From Rhizopus arrhizus (taxonomy: Eukaryota; Mucoromycota; Mucoromycetes; Mucorales; Rhizopodaceae): DNA of 64,000 nt. The stretch is taken from the NCBI GenBank assembly GCA_024220505.1, contig JAKZZE010000017.1:1-64000 (forward strand). Direction: 5' to 3'. This document shows positions 33,301 to 44,638 of this stretch, piece by piece; the stretch's first letter is position 1, and each line of letters opens with the position of its first letter. Under the pieces are notes generated by a model, which was given only the letters and a program-made list of their open reading frames with translations, searched no databases and was not told the DNA's origin. The translations under genes were made by a program, and so were the position numbers.

Positions 33301-34378
33301 ATTCTTCATACTACTTTGTAACAGAAATTTATAAAAACAATACAGCCATCATTAAGTACTATGCATTCAATAACATCTAAGCTCTTGATAGTCTGTCCCA
33401 AGAGGCAGCATAATTTTCATGTATGGAAGAAAAAGGAGTGGCATATTTTTTTAGACAGATGCAGCTGCTCAAAGATCTCTGCACCCCTTAGTTATCAACG
33501 ACATATGCTCAAATATATCTTCAACTAACTCCACCATTCCTTTAATGAACAATAATATATGCTTATTATTAATAAAGGCAAACCAGAGTTCTTTTTTTTT
33601 TTCGGTTAAATGACTCGCCACATTGAATTCATTCGGCTTTTTTATTGTTTTTGAAATAAAAAGTGCGCTTATCAGGGTGGCCATCTCCAGTCTGTATTTT
33701 TTTAAAGAATTAATCCAACTTTTCTTTGTGAATTGTTATTGCTGGAATTCACCTTTATTTTTTCTCAAGTTAATTTTGTTACTCATGGAAATCAATATAA
33801 ACGTCTTTTAATATTTTTATGCTTAAATCCTTTATAAGAAAGAAATAGCTGTACTATTCTGAAATACACCGGTAACCAGATTATATTAAATGAACAGCCA
33901 AAGCACGCAGGTCAATAGTACTCTTAGATTATAATTTGCAAATGTGATAAAAAGAGCAAATGCACTGTAGAAACCGCTATCCAACTTTTAATGCCACCAT
34001 ATTTATCAGAATAGGTTATGTATTTATGAGTACAAAATAGTACCAAGGTTATACAATAAGTGAACTCAGCTTAACCAAAATGCAAATTGATTGGCACAAA
34101 TTTGGGAGGAAAAAAGAAATAGCATAATTTCTTTGCCAAGCAAAAAATTCAAAATTCACATGCTACTCACTCCTTTGAGTAGCTAAGTTGCAGTAACTCA
34201 CAGGTTTACTCGATTAAATTTTTTTTTCGCAAAAGATTGTAATCATTTGTGGGTCTAAACTGAACAGTATAAGGTAACTTAATTCCCTATCAAAGAAATG
34301 TATTTTTAAATCCCAGTTTTATTTCGTTTTTTTTTTATTTTTTTTTATTTTTATTTTTTTTTCTTCATTATATCATCA
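30313..34378. other. Gene desert of about 4 kb
   Basis: Very AT-rich. It includes an (AT)-rich run near 32245-32257 and many homopolymers. Apart from a possible minus-strand gene relic at 33120-33690 I see no gene, RNA or repeat I can support. Confidence 0.5.
33120..33690 (-). pseudogene. Possible decayed coding region, unknown
   Basis: Read on the minus strand, 33684-33469 gives 71 residues (ELWFAFINNKHILLFIKGM). After several stops the reading resumes as SSAKEEVDVFFKDRSNYLA and then ADILQSLQPMQADIIQSLMY. The alternation of protein-like stretches and stops suggests a dead gene or element. No family is recognised, and random AT-rich reading frames are a real alternative. Confidence 0.25.
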
Positions 34379-35149
34379 ATGAACAATAATCCTTTTCGTA
34401 ACCAACAGCAAATACCTAATGGAGATGCTTACTTTAATCCTTCTGCAAACCAAGCACCATATTCTCAACCGCAGTATCCTCAACAATACTCACAGCAACA
34501 GCAGCCACAGCAACCAAACTACAGCAATAGTCTTTATCAAAACGCTCCTTCTTTACAGCAACAGCAGCTGAATTCCAGTAACAGTCTTTACCAAACCCCT
34601 TCCTCTTTACAGCAGCAACAGCAGCCAAATCTCAACAGCAATCTTTACCAAACCCCTTCTTCATTACAGCAGCAGCAGCAGCAGCAGTATTGGCAAAACC
34701 AAAGCGCCAATACTTACCAAGCTCCTCCACCTTCTCAGTTCTCTCCTTACAATGGGGGTGCAAGCTTAACTACTACACCTCCCGTTACCTCATCTTTTGG
34801 GCTCAGCAATAACGCAACAAATGGCTTTACGTCATATAACCAACCTCAAAACCCAATAGCACCTACAACAACTGGTTATTTGCAGCAACAGCAATCACAA
34901 ATGCCTATGCCATATTATTCACAGCTTGGCAATATACCATTAGCAGCTAATAACCCATCAAACATGTACATTCCATCTAATTTTGGAATGTCTACCACTC
35001 CTTCTTACCAACCTAAACATCCACCAGTAGACGCCAGTGCATTATTAAAGGGAACTCAAGTTAGACGCGTAGAATGTCCAGTTTGTCAAAAAATGCTGGA
35101 AGGAGACGACATGGCCATCAACCACCATGTCAATGAACATTATAATTAA
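34379..35149 (+). CDS. Gln-rich protein with C-terminal C2H2-type zinc finger
   Basis: A single exon of 256 residues. Residues 1-200 are low in complexity, dominated by Gln, Asn, Pro, Ser and Tyr, with CAG/CAA runs and imperfect repeats (NSSNSLYQTPSSLQQQQQP-like units at about 65-105). This is typical of disordered, condensate-prone or adaptor proteins. The last 35 residues hold the only foldable part: RVECPVCQKMLEGDDMAINH followed by HVNEHYN. This is a C-x2-C-x11-H-x3-H finger resembling ubiquitin-binding UBZ fingers of the Rad18/WRNIP1 type. The gap to the GCP4 start is 91 bp on the same strand. Function is unknown; ubiquitin binding is a guess from the finger spacing. Confidence 0.7.
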   Translation: MNNNPFRNQQQIPNGDAYFNPSANQAPYSQPQYPQQYSQQQQPQQPNYSNSLYQNAPSLQQQQLNSSNSLYQTPSSLQQQQQPNLNSNLYQTPSSLQQQQQQQYWQNQSANTYQAPPPSQFSPYNGGASLTTTPPVTSSFGLSNNATNGFTSYNQPQNPIAPTTTGYLQQQQSQMPMPYYSQLGNIPLAANNPSNMYIPSNFGMSTTPSYQPKHPPVDASALLKGTQVRRVECPVCQKMLEGDDMAINHHVNEHYN

Positions 35150-35240
35150 ATAAATTTTTATCCTTTTTGAATCACGTGAAATGCATATAAGCAAAAAGCT
35201 TTATAAATTTTTTAAAGTGTTCATTTTTTCGTATAAAAAC

Positions 35241-37547
35241 ATGCTCCACGAATTACTATTTGTCCTCTCAGGCTATCCTGGTGACGTCTTTGTTCCTTCA
35301 CCAACTCAAGTTCCAACTACATTTGCCATTCCACCCAGCTTTCCACTACTACATTCGGCAGAACGCGACTCTTTGAATCGATTTGGACAATTAGGATGGA
35401 CTTATTCTCAGATTAATGACTTTGTGACCTCCACCAAAGATTTAAAACTCTCCAAGCAACAATCCGAAACGAACAATAAGCCCCACGGTGCCTATATACA
35501 AGCACTTCTCACATGCATAGAAACAACTTTGAACGAATATCGACATGACATTTTAGAGATTGAAAAGAGTATATTAAATAAAGAAGACGATGCAGGATTA
35601 GGCGTTGTGCCGATATCATTAATAGCAGCCAAATTGACTCGATGGGAGCTACTGCTGCCATCACTGTGGAAATTCGTCCGACTGTTACAAACTGACCCAG
35701 AAAAATATCATGGCTGCCGACTGTTCAATTTACTGATGGACCAAGTCAGGACGGGCGTGTTGGAATATCGAAAAGAGATGGAGAAGATCATTGAAGGGTT
35801 GTATGATGTGCTGTATCGACAACTGTCATCGTGGATGGTATATGGACATTGTGTAGATCATTATAATGAATTTTTCATTGTTCCATGCAATAGGACAGCA
35901 GCAACGGTCACAACAGGATGGAATAGGCTTTATACTATAGCTTCTGATAGAGTTCCAGATCAACTTGCTCTTTCTGTAGTTGAGTCGGTGCTCTTTGTTG
36001 GTAAAGCTATTGCCACTGTGAATGAGATTGATAAAATGCCTTCTACAGCTACCATCAATACACAGGATGAAGATATACTTTTAAATTCAAAGTTAGTACG
36101 AACAGTAGCACAGACAAGGAAAATCCCTATACCAGAGGGGATGCGAAAGAAGCATTTGGATCTTTTATTGACCTTGCATTCTTCCCGATTACAGCAATTG
36201 CCCTCCATGTGGGTACAGTACCCTCAGCTATTGCAAAACGTTGTGAACCAAGTGAGGCGATCTACCTCTGATTGGCTCTTTTCACAGGTGCTGATAGGGG
36301 ATCACGGTCTGCACCGCTATTTAAGCTCATTCAGGCATATATTCCTTCTTAGTTTTGGTGAATGGGCATCCAACTTTATAGAGGAATGTTTTGCATGGAG
36401 AAAGCGTTCCTCTTCACAGTTTAACCGAAGTAAACCAAAAGAGGGCTCAACAAAAGACTCTAATAAGACGGCTTTGATCTTTCGGCATCAGGAATTGAAT
36501 GCTTTACTTCTCAAATCTTCTCTGAATACGGATGTTGAAGGTCGATTATCTGGCTATAGTCTGTGGGTTGAGAATGAGCAGACAAAGAACTTTGTATTTT
36601 CAGATATGCTTTTAGGAAAATTGGGCATTGTGTTGACATTTAGCCTGGAATGGCCTATTGATCTATTTATAAACGAAAATCACTTGAAAGTTTACAGCAA
36701 TCTTTGGTCATTCTTGATTAGCTTAAAATGCACACAAACTTCTCTTAACAATCTCTGGAAATCACTGAGAACAAGTGGTTATGTTAATCAAGATGAAAAA
36801 CTTCCTGTGCACGCCTCGAATATCAACTTACAAAGTGGAAATGGCTATCAGGAAAGGTTAGTCTGGAGGCTTAGGTCACTTATGCTGTTCTGGATTGATA
36901 CATTATGGAATCACTTACAAGTAAAGGCTTTGGTCTACTCTTTACTGACTCTATCTTTAAACTATATCTTTTCTTGTAGACACACGTTATAAGTTTTCAC
37001 TATGATCAGTTAATAGATATAACCACACTTAGTGATGATACAACGCCAAGAAAACGTCGATCCAGACAGACAAAGACAAAGCTGGACTTTGAAGAAATTC
37101 AAGAAGCACATGAAAAATTCCTGGCAAATATAGAACGCGGATGCTTATTGACCTCTGAAGAATGCGTAGAGACAATGCACTCGATATTGACAACCTGTTC
37201 GAGTTTCTGCGAGCTGATGGAGAGATTAACAGATGAAGGAGAATGGCGAATTAATAAGCGGCGCAAGATAATGAAAACTGCTGCAGATATTGTAAACAAC
37301 TGGACAGATAACGAGACAACGTCTTTCTGGTTGCAAGACATTGAACATATTCAAGAGGTTAGAATTATTATACGTGTTCTTTTTATTTGTTTTTAACTAA
37401 TGTATTCTATAGGAATTCAAGGGCTCAACGGAAAAGTTCTTTAATTTAGCTTCCTCTCAGCCGCCAGAAATTAAATCAAGTGGAAAGATTGACATCTTGT
37501 TATTGCAGTTGGATTACAATAAATGGTTTTCAAATCCTTATTCATAA
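35241..37547 (+). CDS. Gamma-tubulin complex component 4 (GCP4-like)
   Basis: A subunit of the gamma-tubulin ring complex that nucleates microtubules at the spindle pole. Three exons, 35241-36920, 36980-37357 and 37413-37547, encode 730 residues (human GCP4 667). The start MLHELLFVLSGYPGDVF corresponds to the GCP4 N-terminus; an upstream in-frame ATG at 35181 adds unrelated basic residues and is rejected. Further markers are NRFGQLGWTYSQINDF, HGAYIQALLTCIE and QLSSWMVYGHCVDHYNEFF (the GRIP1-type motif). KILFVG-like VESVLFVGKAIATV, VQWP-like LEWPIDLFINE and the ending LLLQLDYNKWFSNPYS follow. Budding yeasts lack GCP4; its presence fits an early-diverging fungus. It lies 80 bp before Mtc1 on the same strand. 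Confidence 0.93.
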
Positions 37548-37627
37548 ACTATACACGTGATTTTTCTTTTTGATATCCGAATGAAAAAGACAAAACGCTT
37601 TCTTTCCTCTTTCCTCCTTTACCGTTA

Positions 37628-38726
37628 ATGACTATTATTGAAAACAAGAGCAGTTTATCTGAAGCGGAAAAATTCTTGGAGTCACTGAATTTGACCCAGA
37701 AAGGAGAAACAGATGGAGTTGCTGCAGATTCTACAGAGATTATGTCTTTTTTAGATGAAATTTCAAACTATCCACCTGCAATAGATATAAGCAGTCAAAA
37801 AGAAAAAAGAAAAGCGAAAAAGAAAGATGTGTCAGTACAAAATTCTTCTTCAGAAACCAGCAGCTGGATGTCTTGGGGGAACAGCTTTTGGAACCAAGCA
37901 AGTGCTGCAGTAAAGACAACGACCAATCAGATTAATTTGTCAGTTGCTGGAAGTGAAAAATTACGCGTGAAAACATTGAAAGAGTTGGCGAATAAAGAAA
38001 ATATGGAGAGATTAGGTAAGGATGATGTAGAAATCAGGATTTCTCCGTGTAAGAAAAGGATTAAATAATTTAGGTACGAGATTAAGAAGCTTGACGACTA
38101 CTATCCTTGATACTGTTACTCCTCCCATCTCGGATCATGAATTTGTCGAGATCTGGTTATCATACAAGATGACAGGATATACAGGGTTAGAATCACTTGT
38201 ACATCGTGCATTTTTAAGAGCAATGGAATACACTGAATTTGGAAAAGTAGTCGTTCGTAATCCAGATCAAATTGACAGCAAATTGTATCATAAAAAGAGT
38301 TTAAACATCTTTACATCTTTAGCGGATGAAATCAAACTTGCAAAAGCCAGTTTGGATGATTTGCTTGAGCGATATTACAAGGCTGGAGTACAAGAACAGA
38401 AAACTGTATATACTCCTCAAGCAGGTGCCGTTCCTGCAATCTACTGTCCACTGTTTATGACCATTCAGCCAATAAAAATGTCTATGCAGACAATTGATAC
38501 AGAGGACACGGAAGAACAACAGCTAGCATTTATCATTCTGATGGCTGATCCCACTCATAATTTGAAGTTTAGCACATATTCTCAAACCATACCACTTTAT
38601 TGGCTAGATACTTCTCATGAAGACAGTGAATGGGTTGAGGACAAGATGATGGAGATCATTCGTATGGCGGTTACCACCATAGCACAAGATTATGTATGGA
38701 CAAGAAGTCCTTTAGAAGATGTATAA
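37628..38726 (+). CDS. MTC1: Maintenance of telomere capping protein 1 (Mtc1) family
   Basis: Two exons, 37628-38015 and 38074-38726, give 346 residues. The family was named from a yeast genetic link to telomere capping. It is now also linked to COPI vesicle traffic. Visible signatures: an acidic N-terminus with an EIMSFLDEIS segment, the Trp-rich SSWMSWGNSFWNQASAAVKT, and the C-terminal domain from LTTTILDTVTPPISDHEFVE. The last part has QLAFIILMADPTHNLKFSTY and the closing DYVWTRSPLEDV, a typical Mtc1 ending. A Lys-rich patch (KEKRKAKKKD) separates the two halves. The stop is only 21 bp from the stop of the convergent TMEM135-like gene, so their 3' UTRs must overlap. Confidence 0.85.
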
Positions 38727-38747
38727 AAAATGAATTTAACTTTTTCT

Positions 38748-40668
38748 TTAATTTTGTCCAAAGAAACGGGTCATGACACCCAAATAATGCGAACTAATTG
38801 TGTCTTTTTCGTTTTGATATAAAGTCATTAATGATCCCATGGATGCCATGAATAGCAAGATATCGCCGTGTGGCACATTCTTAACCCATCCATTCTTGAT
38901 GCCTGTTTTCCACAATGATTCCATTGCTCTCGGTAAGCAATAGAGTGCAAGTTCTAACCATGAGATGTTTAAGTAAACTTAAATGACACATCATCCAAGT
39001 ATTATTATTTTTTTACCCAAGTGACGCGCAGGTGCTTCTATAATTATCATACTGCCTGCTACTGCACCAGTAGCAGCATAAAACCACGGAGCTTCTCTAT
39101 TAAACAAACGACGCAGCCAGCATGGAGTAGCCAATCCGATTACTACATACATTGTCAAAAACAGACAGGATCTAAAGCACGAAAGAATAAACTTTTGACC
39201 AACATGTTTTGGGCTATTATTGCAAGTTAGTCTTATACTTTCTATATTTCATTTCAACTTACTCCAACATGAACTGCTTTGATCTAAAAACAATCAACAT
39301 GATCTACAATGAACATGAATAAAAAATTTCCTTTTCTATTAAAATTTGTAGAACAGTAACTTACAATATTGAGCGGAACATACAGTTTAGCTGAACGCAA
39401 TAATTCATCCATAAAGAGACCTAATTTATCTCCAGTACATGATTCATGGAATGGATGTTGAACAATGCATAAAATGTATTTGTGGTGTAATTTGGATGGA
39501 ATTAAGCTTCCAATGTTTGGACTCATATTTTGAAAGTAAAAGTTGCGTGTGGATACACCTTCTGGTATCGTGATTGGAGAATGGTCTTCTAAACTCTGAT
39601 TGACTGTCAATCCTACCATCTCAGTCACAGGACCAGCCATCCTTCCAAAGTTCTTTTTAAACCCACCGTGTGTTAGCAAGAAAGCATAGAATGAATTAGG
39701 TAATGTGTCATGATTAAATAAGAATGCATAAATAAGCTGGGCATTTGCAATCATCATGACCGCAACACCAGAATATTTTTCCAAAAACTTGGCTAGGTGA
39801 TCGTCCCATTTTACCTCACCAGGATGCTTTTCTTTTCGTCTAAGGGACCACTGCTTCATGAACCATGCACCGTTAAATTGAATCGCTCTCGTAAGTAAAT
39901 AGAGCATGACGGATTGTCTTCTGCGTCTGTCTCTATCAAATGCAAGAGCCAGACCTGCCACACATCCTGCCACAAATGCATTGAGTTTATCTGAATCTTT
40001 ATCGTGTGATTTTCTAAAATGTCTCATGGCACACAGTACGCCTTTATAAGCGCTAATAAACGAGCTGAGAAATAATGAGAAAAATATGGTGTCCCTAAAA
40101 GTAGGCTTAAGCTTCCAGATCGTCAAATATTGTGTTCTTTTTTTTTTTCCTTTCTTACCTTCCTGCCATTTGCTTTAAAATAGCTGGTCTTTTGTATATT
40201 TGCAGAATTAGTCAATATATGACGCGTTTACTGATTTTTATTTTTTACTTTTTTGTTATTTTTCCTGTTAAAAGGCTCGGCAAGATTCCAACAACATATT
40301 TTACAATAAAAGCGACACCAAAAGCTTTTATGAATCCTCTTGTGCAATTCTGTGTACAAGTTTTTCCCACATGACGACATAAACTTGGTCGTTCCCTCTC
40401 AGAAGCAGTGATCTCCAAGTTAAGACGTTGAAGATTTCGACTTTTTATTAAAAGCTCAATTACTTGCACGAGTTATGTGTGCATCCATTTTTATTTTTTA
40501 CCTGCTTAATCGTCTGAGCTTTTCTTGAAATGAGCGTATTGAGGTGAGAACAGCTTCTGTTTCTTGATCAGTAAGCAGTTTAGATACTATTTGAGCAAGG
40601 CTTTCCAAGAAATTTTCATAGTAAGAATCAGAAATAAGTGAGAACCCATTGCTTTCAACTGCAGACAT
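38748..40668 (-). CDS. TMEM135-like membrane protein
   Basis: Seven exons on the minus strand, 40668-40502, 40440-40249, 40188-40159, 40094-39365, 39283-39263, 39191-39017 and 38953-38748, encode 506 residues with all phases closing (human TMEM135 458). TMEM135 is a multi-pass protein tied to peroxisomes, lipid handling and mitochondrial dynamics. Family marks are the Cys-rich block SLCRHVGKTCTQNCTRGFIK with a following LP, then NAFVAGCVAGLALAFDRDRR. Later come the cysteine segment HPFHESCTG, then LRSC-like FRSCLFLTMYVVIGL, and the strongly conserved ELALYCLPRAMESLW near the end. Hydrophobic segments fit five to six membrane spans. Exons 3 and 5 are very short (30 and 21 nt), which makes those joints the least certain part of the model. 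Confidence 0.87.
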
Positions 40669-41323
40669 TTTTATAACAAAAATAGTTGAACAGAAAAGGG
40701 AAAAACCTGGACAAAGTTAGGAGAAGTAGAAAAATGTATATTTTTTCTCATCACATGATACTTTTTGCCACTTGTTTTTTTTACACCTATTTCCACACTA
40801 TTCTATCACTTGAAGCTAATTGGATCTCAATGCTCTAAAGTATAAAACATGTAAACCTTTTATTAAAAATTAAATTGTCTATGAACCCTCAGTTAATTTC
40901 ATAGTCCCAATTGAAATACAATTGATCTACTTGTCCTTAATTTTCATATAATTTCACATGATTTTTGTTTTTAATCGTCAATCAGGCTACTGCCCTGAAA
41001 AAAGTATAAGCCAACTGTTTGCTTATGTTTTAATCTAGAAAACAACATCTTTTCTTTTATTATGAAATATTGAACTATACAAAATTTATAATTGAAGCTA
41101 AGACATTTTTGGTTTAAATATGACCATCATTGTATTTAATCCTTTTTGGAAAATTAAAAAAAAAAAATAGTAATTGATTCACAGTGATATCTTGTAAAAA
41201 AAACTATAAAATTCAACGAGACTGAAAAGGAGGGGGTTAATATTATCGTGTCTAATATTTATATTCTTTTCATAAAAATCTAATTTGATCCTTTCAAAGA
41301 CACTTTAATTATAGCTGTAGATC

Positions 41324-41622
41324 TAGTCTCACCACTCCTCTATGTGTAACGCAAATTCTAATAAAATAACAGAAACAAAATGAAGAACATAAAGCAGAGA
41401 GGACTTTATCAAAGGATCCTTGATTGATATAGACAATTTGGGTGTATTCAATCTAAGAAAGACAAAGAAGATAAAAACATCTTTATATTTCAATTGTGTA
41501 TAAGCATGTGGGGGTTTTTTCGCTTCTCTTATTTTATATTTCATACCTTTTGATTGATGCCTATTATTTTACTCTGCTGTTTTATTAGAATTTGCTTTAC
41601 ACATCGTGGACTGGTGAGACTA
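41324..41622. mobile_element. MITE-like element with about 50-bp terminal inverted repeats and TA ends
   Basis: The left end reads TAGTCTCACCACTCC then ATGTGTAACGCAAATTCTAA. The right end, reversed, reads TAGTCTCACCAGTCC then ATGTGTAAAGCAAATTCTAA. Similarity continues to about position 50 from each tip with few mismatches. TA lies at both outer edges, as for Tc1/mariner targets. At 299 bp including TA it is too small to encode transposase. The minus-strand frame inside (41329-41544) has no transposase motif. Its tips do not match those of the foldback at 10-12.8 kb. Confidence 0.75.
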
Positions 41623-41819
41623 GATTGTTTTGTTTAAAAACGGATAAACTTAGGGGAAATGAAAGTGATATAGAAAGAAAGGTATTGTAATCAATCGAAT
41701 AAAGAATGACCATTTCTAAACACCGGCACTTGTGAGATTATTTTTGATATGATTGATGTTGATATGTAAGAAACGTCTTGAATAATTGAATTGTCAATAG
41801 AGAAGTGTATAACACTGTT

Positions 41820-42390
41820 AGGAGATGTTGTGACTTACAGAAAGGAACGGAACGTGGAGATTCTAGAGAGCAAAGTCATTTCCAGGTTGGTTCAGGGTGT
41901 AAGTGTAAATCTGGATAAAATCCTTGAAGGACCAAAAAGGAAGCTATAGTATCTTTATAAGCTTGACATAGCTAATATTGAGGTGAATCAGAGGTATGAA
42001 TCTTGTGAAAGGTCGACATAGTAGACAACTTGTGATTGAGCACCCTATGTCAGGCCGTACACGCTTGAAGGAACATACTAGGATTCCAGAAGGATAGAAG
42101 GCGAGACTTAATGATAGTAACCCTGGAAGATAAGAAGAGGAACCAGCTAACTGATTAAGTTTAGCAAAAGTAAACTTCTGCCATAAAGATTGGTCCCAAA
42201 ACAGAACAGTCGAGATGGGGTATCTGCCGTATGATCATCGTTTACAGTTGGTACATCTATTAAAACATAAGTCCATAGGCAATTCGTGACGGATATTGTT
42301 TCGCAACTAAGGACATGAACTGCACGGGCGGTTCAGATTTACTAGTTATGTCCAGAAGGTCATAGTCTGAAAAACACCCTGCATTCTACG
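41820..42390. other. Purine/GC-rich non-coding block of unknown origin
   Basis: About 570 bp whose composition differs from the surrounding AT-rich desert, with many GGA/GAA/AAGG motifs on the plus strand and no long open frame. Phrases such as GTGAATCAGAGGTATGAA, GACATAGTAGACAACTTGTG and GCACGGGCGGTTC recall structured RNA of organellar self-splicing introns (the last resembles the 3' strand of a group II domain V). The pairing 5' strand is not adjacent, so no fold is claimed. A mitochondrial DNA insertion is one explanation; a decayed transposon is another. Confidence 0.35.
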
Positions 42391-43431
42391 CTTTAAATTG
42401 AATAACTTTGTTTTGTTTACTGTTGTGAATGTTATATTCTGAAGTGGCATGCATGAATGCTTACTAGTACAGGGAGCAATTGCCTGCATACAATCTTTTT
42501 CCCAACAATTTATTTACCTTCTCAGCCACAACTGTTATACTGTTCTAGAAAGTTTCGCCTTGAATAGGAACTGGATGCGGTTTTTTATATTCTGTGAAAC
42601 TAGTCAAACTTTTTAAAATGAACTCGTCTCGTTCTTTAATAATGTAATCTATTAATTCATTACCATCTTCCACAGTGATTTAACCCTTGACCGTCTTCCA
42701 TTGAAAATATGTAGGTATTATCGCTTATTTTTGAAAAAGCTAAAGATGAAACGCTATAGGATTGTAAAAGTCTGCTATTTAATCTCTACAGACCCGCCGA
42801 TGAGAATTTTAACAAGCGTTTATTGGATCTTTTATTTACGCTCATTAAATTTTTAAAATCTGCTGATTGTGTTTCCAAGCCCGCCATTTAAGACCGTCAG
42901 CATTGTATGGTGAGAATCAGCCGATTATTACTGTTGCACCAATAAATAATCTGCATTTGCTTAAATTCACGTAAAGGCTCATCTTTTAAGCCAAATTGAA
43001 GAGAAGAGAAGAGTGATGTGATCAAAGGATTTTTTTCCAAACGGCATATTCAATTTTAAACCGATTACAAAAAAATTTCATGTTTTCGATGACAGAAACT
43101 GTTGACAGCTTTTGTTTTCTTAAAAGAGTAAATTCAAAGTGTAACGATCGATCCAAATCGAAAATCCAAGCAAGAAAGACCATAATTAATACATTATTGA
43201 AATACATGCTTATTATAATATAAAAGACTCTAATATATTCTAATGATGATCAAAAAAAGATAGTCTGGTATAACCAACGGTTTCACTACTTTTTTATACA
43301 AGTTATCTCGTAAGCAAGTGTCGGAGTAAGGCTTTACTTTGTTACTACTGGTTGCAGTACATTACTTTTTTTTTATATATATTTTTTATTTTATCCGTTC
43401 TTTTTCTATTGTAATCAACTAGAGTTTGATA

Positions 43432-44135
43432 ATGTCTTTGAAAGAAAAAGACAAAGATTGCAACATGACAAGTTATTTACCACCCATTCCAGTCATGATG
43501 AGGACACCTTCTGTTGTTGCTTCAGTAAAACAATATCGATCAGAAGCACAAAATGACCAATTGCAACAGCATATTGTATCTGAATCCTTTATTCCAATGG
43601 CACCTAATGTGAAAAAGCCGCCGAGAAAGAGAAGAAGACCACCTTTTTCTTATTCTTCACTGATTGCCCAAGCTATTTTAGAAAGTGAAAATGAACGCAT
43701 GACACTACGAGATATTTACAATTGGATTATTAATAAATATCCAGCTTTATATAATGCAAACGATACCGGTTGGCAGGTAAAAAAAAAATAAAAAAAAGCA
43801 AAAAAAAAAGTGATTATTTTAATAGTAAACAAATAGTTTATTATAAATAGAATACAATACGACATAATTTATCTTTAAATCGATGCTTTAAAAAAGTACC
43901 AAAGAATGAATTAGATGAACATAAAGGGAAAGGTGGATATTGGACGATTGATTCCAATTATATGGAAAAGTTTAAAAACGGTGCATTTGTAAGGGGTGCA
44001 TCTAGCTCCATGCGTAAAAAATCAAGTCCTTCATCCACTTATTTACCCGATACCCCAGTGTCAATGATAAAAGATAATGTTGAATCAACTAAACCATCTT
44101 ATCAAGTCATGCAAATTCATAATTTATTAAATTAA
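43432..44135 (+). CDS. Forkhead (winged-helix) transcription factor
   Basis: Two exons, 43432-43776 and 43851-44135, encode 209 residues. The forkhead domain spans about residues 69-160: [20 protein letters not shown], then [19 protein letters not shown], then [20 protein letters not shown] and GKGGYWTID. The recognition helix ([13 protein letters not shown]) is complete, so DNA binding to RTAAAYA-type sites is expected. A basic patch KKPPRKRRR precedes the domain and may serve as nuclear localisation signal. No FHA domain is present, unlike yeast Fkh1/2, so it is closer in layout to Sep1/Hcm1-type short factors, though much shorter than those. The intron cuts exactly between Trp-Gln and Asn of the recognition region. 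The preferred start is ATG 43432. Target genes are unknown. Confidence 0.93.
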
Positions 44136-44573
44136 ACCTTTGTACATCCATTCCCTTTACTCCCTTTCTTTCTTTTCATGTGTATATTATAATTAAACCA
44201 AACTCTCTCTCTTCATCTCCCTTTTTCTAATTTGTTATCCCCTCTCCCTTTTTAAAAAAATATCGTTACATCAATCAATACAGTTCAGTTTTAAAAACAA
44301 CAAGTCAATTATAAACCGGGTTTATTTGATAGTAAAGAAAAATTTTGTTTAGATATAAATCACAGCACATTTTACCTTTGATGATACATGCTCTTTTTAA
44401 AGTATGAGGAGTTGAAAATACCATGAGGGAATCGGTTACTCTCACCGTTCCTTACACGAGAGAAAACAATCAAAGTCCTATTTATAATATATCGCTGTCA
44501 GAAGAAAAACGTGAACCGACCGAATACAAGTTATTATACTTTAATTTTTAGTAATTCCTATTGTATCTTCAGC

Positions 44574-44638
<65 letters not shown>

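Larger units (their letters stand above)
40669..43431. other. Gene desert with a MITE and an odd segment
   Basis: About 2.8 kb with no gene I can support. It contains a TA-bounded inverted-repeat element (41324-41622) and a purine- and GC-richer block (41820-42390), listed separately. The remainder is AT-rich. Confidence 0.5.

Noticed and set aside
35181..35240. Upstream in-frame ATG for GCP4
   Set aside because: The 20 extra residues are basic and unrelated to the family; the homologous start is at 35241.
42180..42345. Complete group II intron domain V
   Set aside because: The GCACGGGCGGTTC strand lacks an adjacent complementary AGCCGT strand, so only a weak resemblance is reported.
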